From: Geothrix paludis
GTDB taxonomy: Bacteria; Acidobacteriota; Holophagae; Holophagales; Holophagaceae
Assembly (NCBI RefSeq): GCF_022808815.1
Contig: NZ_JAKZLC010000001.1
Span: 310,001-374,000 of the forward strand
Direction of reading: 5' to 3'
DNA length: 64,000 bases
The position numbers and the translations under genes were made by a program. Under the pieces are notes generated by a model. It did no database searches, was not told where the DNA came from, and saw only the letters and a program-made list of their open reading frames with translations. Shown one piece after another: positions 7,358 through 16,935 of the stretch (positions are counted from its first letter, which is position 1; each line of letters starts with the position of its first letter).

Positions 7358-9409
7358 ATGGCCAAGGCAATCCCCTTCAAGCTCGTGTCGCCTTACTCCC
7401 CCGCCGGAGATCAGCCGGAGGCCATCGCCCAGCTGGTGGCGGGCCTCGAGCGGGGGGACCGGGCCCAGACGCTGCTGGGGGTGACGGGCTCCGGGAAGAC
7501 CTACACCATGGCCTCGACCATCGCCCGGGCCGGCCGGCCGGCGCTCATCTTCGCGCCCAACAAGACGCTGGCCGCCCAGCTCTTCAGCGAGTTCAAGCAG
7601 TTCTTCCCCGAGAACGCCGTCGAGTACTTCGTCAGCTACTACGACTACTACCAGCCCGAGGCCTACGTGCCCGAGCGGGACCTGTTCATCGACAAGGACG
7701 CGAAGATCAACGAGGAGCTGGAGAAGCTGCGCCTCAGCGCCACCCGCTGCCTGCTGGAGCGCCGGGACACCATCGTGGTGGCCTCCGTCAGCTGCATCTA
7801 CGGCCTGGGCGATCCCAGTTCGTATCTGAACCTGTCGGTGACGTTGAAGACCGGCCAGAGCATCGACCGCGCCATGCTGCTGCGGGATCTGGTGGCCATC
7901 CAGTACCAGCGCAACCACCTCAGCTTCGAGCCGGGCATCTTCCGCGTGCGGGGCGACGTGGTGGAGGTCTATCCAGCCTACGAGGATGTGGCCTACCGCA
8001 TCGAGCTGTGGGGCGACGAGGTGGAGCGGCTGTCGAAGATCGACCCCCTCCGTGGCGTGGTCATCGAGAAGCTGGACGAGCTCACCATCTGGCCCAAGAC
8101 CCACTACGTGACCCCCGAGGACAAGCTCAAGGCCGCCATCCGCGACATCAAGGACGAGCTGGAGGCTCGGGAGGAGGAATTCCGCGCCGCGGGCAAGATC
8201 GTCGAGCTCCAGCGCCTCCACCAGCGCGTCATCTACGACGTGGAGATGATGAAGGAGATGGGCCACTGCAGCGGCATCGAGAACTACAGCCGCTTCCTCG
8301 ACGGCCGCCAGCCCGGCCAGCCGCCTCACACCCTGCTGGACTACTTCCCCGAGGACTTCATCGTCTTCATGGACGAGAGCCACGTGGCCACCGGCCAGCT
8401 CCACGGCATGTACAACGGCGATCGCTCCCGCAAAACCACCCTCGTGGACTACGGCTTCCGCCTTCCATCCGCCCTCGACAACCGTCCTCTCAAATTCGAA
8501 GAATTTGAGAGCCGGGTCAAACAAGTGGTCTACGTCTCCGCGACCCCCGGCGACTACGAGCTGCAGCAGAGCGGCGGGGCCTTCGTGGAGCAGGTGGTGC
8601 GCCCCACGGGTCTCGTCGATCCCATCGTCGAGGTGCGCCCCGTGGGCACCCAGGTGGACGATCTGCTGGAGGAGATCCGCAAGACCGTGGCCCGGGACGA
8701 GCGCGTACTTGTCACCGTGCTCACCAAGAAGCTGGCGGAGCAGCTCACGGCCTACTACCAGGAGCTGGGCATCAAGGCCGAGTATCTGCACAGCGAGATC
8801 GACACCCTGGAGCGGGTGGAGCTGCTGAAGAACCTCCGGCGCGGCGTCTTCGATGTGCTGGTGGGCATCAACCTGCTGCGGGAGGGCCTGGACCTGCCGG
8901 AAGTCAGCCTGGTGGCCATCCTGGACGCGGACAAGGAGGGCTTCCTCCGCAACACCCGCAGCCTCATCCAGACCATTGGCCGCGCCGCCCGTCACGTGAA
9001 CGGCAAGGCCATCCTCTACGCCGACGTGATGACGGGATCCATGAAGCAGGCCATCGGCGAGACCGAGCGCCGCCGCCAGAAGCAGCTGGCCCACAACGCC
9101 GCCCACGGCATCACGCCCGAGACCGTGAAGCGCAACCTGGACGATGTCATGGGCGAGGCCCTGGCCCGGGAGTTCATCAACGTCACCAAGGAGGAGCAGG
9201 CTGCCGAGGAGCCGCTGCTCTACCTGGAGGACAAGGCCTTCGAGCGCGAGGTCGCCAAGCTGGAGAAGCGCATGAAGGAGCTGGCCTCGCAGATGAAGTT
9301 CGAGGACGCCGCGGAGCTCCGCGACCGCATCCTGCATGCCCGACGGGAGCGGCTGCTGGGCGCCGGCGATTCGCCCTTGGCCATGGCTTCCGGACCGGTG
9401 GTGGAGTGA
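7358..9409 (+). CDS. uvrB: UvrABC excision nuclease subunit B
   Basis: 683 residues, close to the usual 670-690. The Walker A motif GVTGSGKT is at residues 41-48; the beta-hairpin damage-clamp region [12 protein letters not shown] is near residue 92; the helicase motif with DESH is near 345; the [14 protein letters not shown] motif VI is near 540; and a C-terminal UVR domain ([30 protein letters not shown], given in part) is near 630. UvrB receives damaged DNA from UvrA and recruits UvrC in nucleotide excision repair. No Shine-Dalgarno is visible before ATG 7358, and the 5' region is pyrimidine-rich. The stop overlaps the next start as TGATG. Confidence 0.96.
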   Translation: MAKAIPFKLVSPYSPAGDQPEAIAQLVAGLERGDRAQTLLGVTGSGKTYTMASTIARAGRPALIFAPNKTLAAQLFSEFKQFFPENAVEYFVSYYDYYQPEAYVPERDLFIDKDAKINEELEKLRLSATRCLLERRDTIVVASVSCIYGLGDPSSYLNLSVTLKTGQSIDRAMLLRDLVAIQYQRNHLSFEPGIFRVRGDVVEVYPAYEDVAYRIELWGDEVERLSKIDPLRGVVIEKLDELTIWPKTHYVTPEDKLKAAIRDIKDELEAREEEFRAAGKIVELQRLHQRVIYDVEMMKEMGHCSGIENYSRFLDGRQPGQPPHTLLDYFPEDFIVFMDESHVATGQLHGMYNGDRSRKTTLVDYGFRLPSALDNRPLKFEEFESRVKQVVYVSATPGDYELQQSGGAFVEQVVRPTGLVDPIVEVRPVGTQVDDLLEEIRKTVARDERVLVTVLTKKLAEQLTAYYQELGIKAEYLHSEIDTLERVELLKNLRRGVFDVLVGINLLREGLDLPEVSLVAILDADKEGFLRNTRSLIQTIGRAARHVNGKAILYADVMTGSMKQAIGETERRRQKQLAHNAAHGITPETVKRNLDDVMGEALAREFINVTKEEQAAEEPLLYLEDKAFEREVAKLEKRMKELASQMKFEDAAELRDRILHARRERLLGAGDSPLAMASGPVVE

Positions 9410-9789
9410 TGGACCGCAGCTTCCTGCCGTCCAGGACCTTCGCAACGTGCATGGCGGGGGCCTTCCTGGCCTCGGGAATCCCCTGGTGGCTGGCGCCCTA
9501 CAATCGCTTCACTTTCTCCCATCCCGCGGCCATCCTCGGCTTCCTGGCCTTCGTGGTGCTGGCGGCCTGGTTCGCCGGAGGGACGGAGCTGGGCTTCAGC
9601 CGCACCGTCCTGGCCGCGGGCGCGGCGGTGCCGGCGGCGGTGATCGTCCGGGTGATCGTGGCCACCGCGAAGGATCCGACCTCGCACAACCTGTGGCCCT
9701 TCGAGGTGGTCCTCACGGGCGCTTTCGCCTTCGGCCTGGCGGCGGGTGCCGCCCTGCTGGGTTTGCTGTTTCGTCGCCTGCTCCGCTGA
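9409..9789 (+). CDS. Small integral membrane protein of unknown function
   Basis: 126 residues with about four hydrophobic segments (around residues 10-28, 36-55, 65-85 and 100-122) and a basic end, LFRRLLR. I do not recognise a family. The start ATG overlaps the uvrB stop (TGATG), so it is translated from the same message by coupling. An in-frame GTG one codon earlier is an alternative. Its reading frame keeps the window's codon preference. Beyond a membrane location nothing can be said about function. Confidence 0.6.
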   Translation: MDRSFLPSRTFATCMAGAFLASGIPWWLAPYNRFTFSHPAAILGFLAFVVLAAWFAGGTELGFSRTVLAAGAAVPAAVIVRVIVATAKDPTSHNLWPFEVVLTGAFAFGLAAGAALLGLLFRRLLR

Positions 9790-9819
9790 CCGGGGCCGCT
9801 CTCCCGCGGGAAGGCAGGC

Positions 9820-12366
9820 CTAGCGAAGCCCTTCGTAGAGGTAGAGCTCGGACAGCACCCGGCGGTAGGCGTAGGCATAGCCCCTGGCGTCCGGCGTGAG
9901 GAGGAAGTTGCTGACGGTCATCCCCGCGAGGTCTTCCGGGGCGATCTCCAGAAGCTTCTTCCGGGCGCCGGTGATGAGGTCGAGGTGCGTCACGGTGCAG
10001 GGCATCTCATGGAGGTCCACCACCCATAATCCCTTGCCATCGGGTGCCCACCGGACCACCCGTTCCAGGGGATGAAGGCCCGGGATGGGTTGGGACTTGC
10101 CGTCCTCCAGGGAGAGGATCCGGTCCTCCTGCTCGCTGATGCGGGTGGTGATGCGGCGCCCGTCCGGGCTGATGGGCTGCCCGAAGAACTGGTACCCCGG
10201 CGCGGTCAGGGACTCCGCTGGCCGGCCGTCCAGGGGGATGGCGAAGAGCCGGGTTCCCTCGCCGGAACGGTTGGCCTGCACGAGCAGGCGGCGGCCATCC
10301 GGGAACCAGCGCAGGCGGTGGATGGTCTCCAGGCCGGAGGAGGCTAGGGTCAGGACCTCCCCGGCCCCCGTCGGGAAGATCTGGATCTTGTTGCGGGTTC
10401 CGGGAGCGAGCGCCGCCACCCGGTGTCCATCGGGGCTGAGGATGGGGTAGGCGCCCTTGGCCAGCCGCACCGCCGGGCTTCCATCCGTCTTCCGCAGGTA
10501 GATGTCGTACTGGATTCCCGAACCTTCACCCTGCTCGTTGAAGATGAGGGTGGACCCGTCCGCGGAGAGATCCTGCACTAGGGACCAGTCCAGCCAGGAG
10601 AGCTCGCGTTCGCGGTCGGCGCCGGGCCGCAGGCTCTGGATGCCCGTGCGCATCACCTCCTTGGCGAGGAGCACGCGGCGCCCGTCGCGGGAGATGTCAT
10701 GGAGCGTGAGGGGGGCGGGCACATTCAGGACGAGCCGCGGTTCGCCTGAGCCGACGGCATAGAGGCCCCTGGCCACGCCGTGAGTGGCGGCCGTGAACCA
10801 GACCTCGTTTCCCTTCCAGGCCAGCCCCTGGATGCTGGGCCAGGCGCCGGTTAGGGGATGGCGGTTCCCCTGCCGGTCCACCACAACGGGATAGCCGGCA
10901 TCGTCTCCGGACACCGGATGCTCCAGGTAGGCGACCCGATCGCCCTTGGGCGAGACCCTGGGATGGCTGATCCATCCGGACGATTCGGCGATGGGGTGTC
11001 CCAGCGGGAACTCGAGGCGGGCCTTGCCGTCCGCGTTGCGGACCACCAGCAGCTCGGATCCGTCCGGGCTCCAGTCGGCGGCCACCACCTGCTCCATCAG
11101 GGCCCTCGGGGCGCCTCCCGCCAGGGGGACCACCCCCAGGGTGCCCCGCCACATCCAGCTCTGGATGGGGCGGCTGCCCAGGGCGATGGCGAGCTCCCCG
11201 GTGCGGGAGAGGCCCAGGAGATCCGCTTCGGGCAGCTCAAGGGTGCGGCTCTCGGGGCTGTCGGGGCGGGTGGAGTGGACCATGAGCGGTCCGCCAGACC
11301 AGGCGGCGCTGTAGAGCACCTCCTGGCCATCGGGGCTCAGCCGCGCGTTCCGGATCAGCCCCTGCCGGAAGGTGAGCCGCTTGAACGTGGGCGGTTCCCG
11401 GTGGTCCAGATGATGGCCGAGGCCGAAGCCCAGGCCTCCCAGGACCAGCGCGAGGGCCACCCAGCCCACCCGGCCCTGGAAGATCCGGGCCAGCCCCTGG
11501 AGCGTCACCCCCTTGCGCTGGAGCGCCGCCAGGCGCGACGCCAGCTGCTGGGCCGTGGGGAGGCGGTCTTCCGGATTCTTCTCCAGGCAATGCTTCAGGA
11601 GGTTGATGAGCTCGGGCGAATAGGGGCTGGGGGACGCGGTCCGCATCGGCGGCTCATCCTTGAGGATGGCGTTGAGCACTTCCACCGGCGACTCTCCGGA
11701 GAAGGCGCGGCGGCCGAACAGCATTTCGTACAGCAGAATGCCGCAGACGAAGAGGTCGGCCCTGGGATCCACCTCCCGCCCCCGGATCTGCTCCGGAGCC
11801 ATGTAGCCGACGGTGCCCATCATGGTTCCGACCTGGGTCTGGTGGCTCGTCTCGGGGCGCTGGATCAGGGTCTGCTCATCCAGCAGGGTCGGGAGCGCCT
11901 TCGACAGGCCGAAATCCAGGATCTTGAGGCGGCCGTCCGTGGTGATGAACAGGTTCCCCGGCTTCAGGTCGCGGTGGATGATCCCCCGCTCGTGGGTGGC
12001 GGCCAAGCCAAGGGCCAACTGGTGGGCCAGGTCCATGGCCTCATCGGGCGGGAGGGCCCCGCGCAGCAAGCGCTCATGGAGGGTCTCGCCCTCGAGGAGC
12101 TCCATGGCGATGTAGGGTGTCGCGCCTTCCGTGTCCCACCCGTAGATCGCCGGAAGGGCGGGGTGCTCGATGGCCGCCAGGGTCCGCGCCTCCTGCTGGA
12201 AGCGGGCCAGCCGCTCGTCGGCCTGGGCCGAGGCATGCCCCAGGACCTTGAGGGCCACGGGGAGCTGGGTGCGGGTATCCAGGGCACGGTAGACCTGCCC
12301 CATGCCGCCCAAACCGAGGGGAGACTGGATCTCATAAGGGCCAAGCCGGGTTCCGGGCGGGAGCAT
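9820..12366 (-). CDS. Membrane Ser/Thr protein kinase with C-terminal TolB-like propeller
   Basis: 848 residues. The kinase domain spans residues 11-275: glycine loop GLGGMGQVY, ATP lysine K40 in VALKVLG, catalytic loop HRDLKPGN (Asp133), DFG at 151-153 and GTVGYMAPEQ in the activation segment. A single transmembrane helix (VGWVALALVLGGLGFGLG) follows near residue 300. The remaining 530 residues contain repeated SPDG-type blades (LSPDGQEVLY, WSPDGSELLVV, SPKGDRVAYLE, SPDGHRVAAL, SPDGRRITTR) typical of TolB/WD40-like propellers. The sensor would face the periplasm and the kinase the cytosol. This architecture is common in Acidobacteriota. It lies 65 bases downstream of the M64 peptidase gene on the same strand. 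The ligand and phosphorylation targets are unknown. Confidence 0.9.
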   Translation of the reverse strand: MLPPGTRLGPYEIQSPLGLGGMGQVYRALDTRTQLPVALKVLGHASAQADERLARFQQEARTLAAIEHPALPAIYGWDTEGATPYIAMELLEGETLHERLLRGALPPDEAMDLAHQLALGLAATHERGIIHRDLKPGNLFITTDGRLKILDFGLSKALPTLLDEQTLIQRPETSHQTQVGTMMGTVGYMAPEQIRGREVDPRADLFVCGILLYEMLFGRRAFSGESPVEVLNAILKDEPPMRTASPSPYSPELINLLKHCLEKNPEDRLPTAQQLASRLAALQRKGVTLQGLARIFQGRVGWVALALVLGGLGFGLGHHLDHREPPTFKRLTFRQGLIRNARLSPDGQEVLYSAAWSGGPLMVHSTRPDSPESRTLELPEADLLGLSRTGELAIALGSRPIQSWMWRGTLGVVPLAGGAPRALMEQVVAADWSPDGSELLVVRNADGKARLEFPLGHPIAESSGWISHPRVSPKGDRVAYLEHPVSGDDAGYPVVVDRQGNRHPLTGAWPSIQGLAWKGNEVWFTAATHGVARGLYAVGSGEPRLVLNVPAPLTLHDISRDGRRVLLAKEVMRTGIQSLRPGADRERELSWLDWSLVQDLSADGSTLIFNEQGEGSGIQYDIYLRKTDGSPAVRLAKGAYPILSPDGHRVAALAPGTRNKIQIFPTGAGEVLTLASSGLETIHRLRWFPDGRRLLVQANRSGEGTRLFAIPLDGRPAESLTAPGYQFFGQPISPDGRRITTRISEQEDRILSLEDGKSQPIPGLHPLERVVRWAPDGKGLWVVDLHEMPCTVTHLDLITGARKKLLEIAPEDLAGMTVSNFLLTPDARGYAYAYRRVLSELYLYEGLR

Positions 12367-12431
12367 GGGAGTGGGAAGATTGTGGCTTTGATTAAAGAAT
12401 AATCCAAGCCGAACTTCCAGACCCGCGTCCG

Positions 12432-13814
12432 CTATTTTGCGTACTGCCGGATGACCCGCTCGATGGCGGCCCGGCACGCGGCGCAGAACCCGACCTCGTC
12501 GCGGGTGAACATGAGGCAGTCCTCCTGGCTTCGGAAGTAGCCCTTGGCCTCGTAGTTGGCGCCTTCGAAGGCGCCCACCTTCCCGCTGTGGGCGTCGGTG
12601 CCCAGGAGCTTCGTCTCGAAGACCTTCTCCCGCGCGAAGAGGGCGTCCATCTCGGACTCGGGCTTGTTCGCGGCACGGATGGCGCGGCGCTCCTTCTGGT
12701 AGGCGTGGCTGTGCGCTTCGAACTCGTCCTTCTTCCAGGGGGAGGGCAGGGGCACCCCGGGGCTGAGGAGGGCGCCCCACTTGGGCTGCTTCGGGTTGGC
12801 GGTGACGTTGGGCTCCCAGGGCTCCGGCCGCTCGGGGCTGTTGGTGACGGCCACATCGGAGGTGTAGTACTCGTCCGCCAGGCCCGCGAAGTGATGGCCG
12901 AACTCGTGCACGAACAGGTAGCCGATGGTGCTGTTGCCCGCGGAGGCTGTGCTGTAGAGGTTGTGGATGCCGCCGCCGCCGTAGGTCTCGGCATTGACGA
13001 GGATCTCCACGAACTCGTAGGGCGCCTGGGCGGCGACGTCGCGCCAGGTGCGGTTGTCGAAGGTCAGGACGTAGCGCTCGCTGCCGAAGGCGTCGTAGGT
13101 GGCGCCGAGCGGAGAGCGCTTGTGGACACCGGTGGAAGGCCGGGAGATGCCGCTCTCCTTCGCGGGCGGGCAGAGGGCCCACACGTTGAAGTCATTGCGA
13201 TGCTCCTTGAAGGGCGTCTGCTGGAAGAGCAGCTCCATGACCTTGCGCGCCTGCTGCTCGAACTTGCCGCGCTCCGCGGCCGTGTAGCCGTCGCCCAGGA
13301 TGAGGAAGTCCACCTTGTCCGCCGGATCGCCGGCCTTCTGGAGGGCGATGAGGGCACCGGCGTCCGGGGCGGGGGCCCGCTCGATGAGGGGGTCCTTCGG
13401 ATCGAGGTCGAAGGCCCAGAGGGTGCGGAAGGCGTTCCGGGCATCCCGCTTCTTCACCTGGACGCGCACCGGGGCCTCGGGCTGGGGGAAGCGCAGGGAT
13501 TCGGAGAAGCTCCGGCTGAGGGCCTTCGCCTCGTCCGTGGTCTCCCACTCGCCGAAGATGCTGGCGAAGCCACGGGAGTAGAGGAGCTTCCCCGTCGCTT
13601 TGTCGGCCACCTCGAAGCAGTACTTCCCGAGGTTGCTGTCGTCTAGGGCCTTGGCGAGGTCACCGGGCCAGGGCAGGGGCTCCAGCACCACGCGGTCCAC
13701 CCCGAAGCGTTCCGAGGCCGCATCCCCGGTGTGGCCGTAGTCCACCCGCAGGGTGCGGGGCGGGGCAGCCAGGCAGGCCAGGGCCGTGAGGGAGAACAGC
13801 AGGCGACGGATCAT
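12432..13814 (-). CDS. Exported M64 (IgA peptidase-like) zinc metallopeptidase
   Basis: 460 residues. The signal peptide is at 1-17 (LLFSLTALACLAAP). An N-terminal beta domain covers about 20-140. The peptidase M64 domain begins with FLILGDGYTAAER. The zinc site HEFGHHFAGLADE is at residues 303-315: two histidines and Glu of HExxH plus a downstream Asp in the metzincin-like third-ligand region. Cysteines near the C-terminus (FCAAC) could form a disulfide after export. M64 peptidases were first defined by a bacterial IgA protease, but most relatives are environmental and of unknown substrate. It is upstream of the Ser/Thr kinase gene on the same strand, so co-transcription is possible. Confidence 0.88.
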   Translation of the reverse strand: MIRRLLFSLTALACLAAPPRTLRVDYGHTGDAASERFGVDRVVLEPLPWPGDLAKALDDSNLGKYCFEVADKATGKLLYSRGFASIFGEWETTDEAKALSRSFSESLRFPQPEAPVRVQVKKRDARNAFRTLWAFDLDPKDPLIERAPAPDAGALIALQKAGDPADKVDFLILGDGYTAAERGKFEQQARKVMELLFQQTPFKEHRNDFNVWALCPPAKESGISRPSTGVHKRSPLGATYDAFGSERYVLTFDNRTWRDVAAQAPYEFVEILVNAETYGGGGIHNLYSTASAGNSTIGYLFVHEFGHHFAGLADEYYTSDVAVTNSPERPEPWEPNVTANPKQPKWGALLSPGVPLPSPWKKDEFEAHSHAYQKERRAIRAANKPESEMDALFAREKVFETKLLGTDAHSGKVGAFEGANYEAKGYFRSQEDCLMFTRDEVGFCAACRAAIERVIRQYAK

Positions 13815-13859
13815 GGGGGCACCTCGCCTTCGAGGATAGACTGGTCCGTGGAGATCCAA

Positions 13860-14159
13860 ATGCTCAGCTCGAAGCAGCGCCAGTTCCTCAAGGCCGAGGC
13901 CCATCACCTGAAGCCCGTCATGCATGTGGGCAAGGGCGGCGTGTCGCCGGCCCAGGCCGCGGAGCTGGACGTGATGGTGGACAGCCTCGAGCTGGTGAAG
14001 ATCAAGATCAACCAGAACAGCTTCGAGGACGAGGCCTCGGCCGCCGCGGCCCTGTGCGCCGCCGTGCCGGGGCTGGAACATGTCTGGACCATCGGCCACA
14101 CCATGCTGTTCTTCCGGCCCAGCCGCACCCACGACACGCGGTATCCTTTGCCCGCCTGA
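13860..14159 (+). CDS. yhbY: YhbY-family (CRM domain) RNA-binding protein
   Basis: 99 residues, the usual length of a stand-alone CRM domain. It begins with LSSKQRQFLKAEAHHLKPVMHVGKGGVS (in part), including the GKGG loop that binds RNA. It continues with LVKIKINQNS, the second family landmark. YhbY associates with pre-50S ribosomal subunits and helps ribosome assembly. The start ATG at 13860 has GGAG 7 bases upstream; the open frame further upstream is antisense to the M64 gene's start. It is divergent from the peptidase gene, with 45 bases between. Confidence 0.9.
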   Translation: MLSSKQRQFLKAEAHHLKPVMHVGKGGVSPAQAAELDVMVDSLELVKIKINQNSFEDEASAAAALCAAVPGLEHVWTIGHTMLFFRPSRTHDTRYPLPA

Positions 14160-14204
14160 TCCGAGCCTGGCACGCACCCCGAGGAGCCCGCAGAAGGAGT
14201 TCCG

Positions 14205-16301
14205 ATGCCCTACTTGTCATGGATGGAGGGGAGCCAGCCCTTCAGGCATGCCGTGGTGGAGGATCCCTGCGTCCTGGGCCGCGATTCCCTGGCCAGCGCC
14301 GTCGCGCAGCCGGCCCTCGGCACCGTTTCGCCGGCCCATGCGGCCCTGACCCTCTTGGGTGGCGTGTGGCATGTGAGGGATCTGGAATCGGCCAATGGCA
14401 CCATGCTGAACGGGGTTCCGGTGGACCCTTCCCAGGCCCACCCCCTGAAGAACGGGGACGAGCTGGTCCTCGGCTCCTGGCGGATGTCCTATACGGAGGG
14501 GTTCCCTGGGCTGGATGGGGTCACCTTCGCGGAACGGGTGGGAGACCTCTTCGACGAGATCCGGCTCCACCCGGAACGGGGCGACTGGTGCTTCGCCGAT
14601 CTGCAGCAGCTCTACCTCGCCACGGAGAGGCTGCTGGCGGAGGTGGATTCGGGCGACCTGGAGAGGGCGCTCCTGGAGGAATCCCTCCGCCTGACGGCAA
14701 GCGACCGTGGGTTCCTGGTCCTGCGGCACGAGCCGGGCGGCTGGCGCGCCGTCCACCATGTGGGTGCGGACGCGGCCGGGACCGTGCCGCCGCCTTCCGT
14801 CCTGGACTACGTGGCGAGGGAACACACGGCGGTCCTGTCCAATCAGCCTTCGGCGGACCCGAGGTTCGAACGGGCCGATCCGCTGGAGGCCGGGCCCGGC
14901 CCCTTCCTGTGCGCGCCCCTGAGGGTGGAGGGCCACGGCGTCTGCGCCTTGTACCTGGAGCGCGAACCCGGCGGGCGGCCCTTCAGCCGCCTCGAGCTGG
15001 CCACCCTCCAGGCCTTCTCCCGCCGCGGGGCCCTGGTGATCCACCAGGCCCGGCTCCAGCGGCGGGCCATCGACCAGGCGGAACAGCAGGGGGAGCTGCT
15101 GCGCCTCCGGAGTCAGGTGCAGCGCGCCGAGGAATGCCGGGGCGAGCTGTTCGCGGCCATGGCCGCGTCCTTTCGGCGCATCCAGAGCTGTGTCCAGGAG
15201 CTGCCCGAGGCGGCCGGCGGGGTTATCCGGTTCCAGCTCGAGCGGCTGTTCACCCTGCTGGACCAGGGCCCTTGCGATGACCCGGGCGGCGTGGCGGGCG
15301 GCCATCCCTTCGCTCTGGCCGCCCTGCAGGAGGAACTGGCCGGGCGCTGGGCCCCGCTCCTGGCCCTCCGCCAGGTCGAGTGGAGGGTCGCCCCGCCGCC
15401 GGACGGCGCTGCGTGGTGGCCGGAAGGTCCGCTTCTCCAGGCCCTGGACGGCCTGGTCGAGCCCCTGATCATGCAAGTGCCCCGCGGGGCCGAGGTCGCC
15501 CTCCAGTGGGAGCGCGAGCCGGGGTACCACGTGCTCAGGATCAGCCTCCCCGCCGTGGGGCGGAGCCCTGCCGACGGCTGGAGCCAGCGGGTCCTGAGGG
15601 AAGCGGGCCTCCGGTGGCGCTGGACGGACCGGGCGCTGGAGGTGCTCCTGCCCGAAGGGCCCGAGGACATGCCGGAGGAGCCCGCTCGGCCCCTCCTGGG
15701 CCTGGTCAGTGAAGACCTGGGCCTGGTGAGCCTGTTCCAGACGGTGGCCGAAGCGGGGGACCTGACGCTCCACCCCCTGGAGGCCGAGCCGCCCGCCCCG
15801 CCCCAGCCGATGTACCGGTTCCTGGTGATCGACGCCAAGGGCGACCAGGAGCCCGAAGGCACCATCCGCGCCTACCGGCGCCATCCGTCCTTCGCCACCA
15901 CGCCCATCCTGGTGGTCCGCTGCTCGGACGAGGACACGCAGCGCCTCATGGAAGCCGGCGCCACGGATTGGCTCGCCGACGGATTCCGCTGGGAGACGCT
16001 CCACCAGCGCCTCCGGGTTTTGCGGGGCCACACGGAGCTGAGGCAGAGGGCCCTGGCGGCCGAGCGCCTGGAATCGTTCCGCCAGATGGCCGGCACCCTC
16101 AAGCACGAAATCAACAACCCCCTGGCGGTCATCTCGATGCAGGTGGAGATGCTCCAGCGGAAATACCCCGAGGAGGCCAAGCTCGCCAAGATTGGCGAGA
16201 TGGTCGACCGCATCCAGGGCTTGGTGCAGGTGCTGCAGAGGATGCGGGAGACGCCCACGGAGGGCTATGCGGACGGGTCGAGCATCCTGAAGCTGGGGTA
16301 G
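14205..16301 (+). CDS. FHA-GAF-pseudokinase-receiver-DHp signalling protein
   Basis: 698 residues with an unusual domain order. Residues 1-95 are an FHA domain (LGRDSLASAV, then VRDLESANGTMLNG), which binds phosphothreonine. Residues 125-285 look like a GAF domain (ALLEESLRLTASDRGFLVL, then FLCAPLRVEGHGVCALYLE). A coiled stretch follows near 290-320. Residues 330-490 resemble a degraded histidine-kinase ATPase (LLQALDGLVEPLIM). Residues 540-615 resemble a degraded receiver (FLVIDAKGD, GATDWLADGF). At the very end, an H-box with His634 in LKHEINNPLAVI forms a dimerisation domain with no ATPase domain after it. It probably relays Ser/Thr-kinase signals into a two-component-like output; this is inference. 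Confidence 0.75.
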   Translation: MPYLSWMEGSQPFRHAVVEDPCVLGRDSLASAVAQPALGTVSPAHAALTLLGGVWHVRDLESANGTMLNGVPVDPSQAHPLKNGDELVLGSWRMSYTEGFPGLDGVTFAERVGDLFDEIRLHPERGDWCFADLQQLYLATERLLAEVDSGDLERALLEESLRLTASDRGFLVLRHEPGGWRAVHHVGADAAGTVPPPSVLDYVAREHTAVLSNQPSADPRFERADPLEAGPGPFLCAPLRVEGHGVCALYLEREPGGRPFSRLELATLQAFSRRGALVIHQARLQRRAIDQAEQQGELLRLRSQVQRAEECRGELFAAMAASFRRIQSCVQELPEAAGGVIRFQLERLFTLLDQGPCDDPGGVAGGHPFALAALQEELAGRWAPLLALRQVEWRVAPPPDGAAWWPEGPLLQALDGLVEPLIMQVPRGAEVALQWEREPGYHVLRISLPAVGRSPADGWSQRVLREAGLRWRWTDRALEVLLPEGPEDMPEEPARPLLGLVSEDLGLVSLFQTVAEAGDLTLHPLEAEPPAPPQPMYRFLVIDAKGDQEPEGTIRAYRRHPSFATTPILVVRCSDEDTQRLMEAGATDWLADGFRWETLHQRLRVLRGHTELRQRALAAERLESFRQMAGTLKHEINNPLAVISMQVEMLQRKYPEEAKLAKIGEMVDRIQGLVQVLQRMRETPTEGYADGSSILKLG

Positions 16302-16304
16302 GGG

Positions 16305-16330
16305 AGCTCTCAGCTCTCAGCTCTCAGCTG
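16305..16330. repeat. Tandem repeat of AGCTCTC at the end of the cyclo-ligase gene
   Basis: Three exact AGCTCTC copies plus a partial fourth. The stop codon of the leftward 5-formyl-THF cyclo-ligase gene lies within it at 16310-16312. A change in copy number would alter the last residues of that protein, since seven is not a multiple of three. Confidence 0.8.
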
Positions 16331-16867
16331 TCGGAAGCCGCGCTCGCTGAGGAGGGCCTGCACGGGCCAGTCGTGGGGGTCCACGGGGACGGGTAGGTGC
16401 ATCTGGGCCTCGAAGCCCACGCCCACAGTCAGGACATCTTCCGGCAGCTTCGCGAGGAGGGCGTCGTAGAAGCCGCGGCCGTAGCCGATGCGGTAGCCCT
16501 CGTCGTCGAACGCGAGTCCCGGGACGAGCAGCAGCTGCACCGGCGGAAGGAAGTGCTGGGCCAGGGCCGGCTCGAGGAGGCCCCAGTGGCCTTTCTCCAG
16601 GGGTTCCGTGCCCCAGGCCAGCCGCGGAGGCTGGGTTGAAGCCACTCTCGGGAAGAACCAGAGCCAGCCCGGATGGGCCGCCACCGCGGGGCGCAGGTCG
16701 ATCTCGGAGCCGAAGGGCCAGAAGGCTCCCACGCGGGTCAGGCGGCGGTCGCGGCAGAAGCGGTCGAGGTGGGTGGCGATGGCCGCGGACCAGTCGGCGC
16801 GGGATTCCGCCGGCAGCGCGTTCCGGCGGGCCTTGAGGTGGGCGCGGTACTCGGCTTTGGTTTCCAC
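16310..16867 (-). CDS. 5-formyltetrahydrofolate cyclo-ligase family protein
   Basis: 185 residues, usual for the family (MTHFS/YgfA). Visible landmarks are KAEYRAHLKARRNAL at the N-terminus (substrate and ATP contacts), FWPFGSEIDLRP, a VPGLAFDDEGYRIGYG segment, and the conserved GYGRGFYD glycine loop near residue 130. It converts 5-formyl-THF to 5,10-methenyl-THF with ATP in the cytosol, rescuing an inhibitory folate. In bacteria the gene often lies beside 6S RNA (ssrS), but I see no 6S-like RNA here. Its 3' end lies in a 7-base tandem repeat. Confidence 0.92.
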   Translation of the reverse strand: METKAEYRAHLKARRNALPAESRADWSAAIATHLDRFCRDRRLTRVGAFWPFGSEIDLRPAVAAHPGWLWFFPRVASTQPPRLAWGTEPLEKGHWGLLEPALAQHFLPPVQLLLVPGLAFDDEGYRIGYGRGFYDALLAKLPEDVLTVGVGFEAQMHLPVPVDPHDWPVQALLSERGFRQLRAES

Positions 16868-16935
16868 GCCTTCACCTCACCAGACCGGCGCCTGCCCCGT
16901 CAACGGAGTATCCTCGCACCTGGAGCGACGCCGCC

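Noticed and set aside
7325-9445. 700-codon open frame on the minus strand opposite uvrB
   Set aside because: It mirrors the uvrB codon pattern; the translated sequence is leucine- and histidine-rich with no domain.
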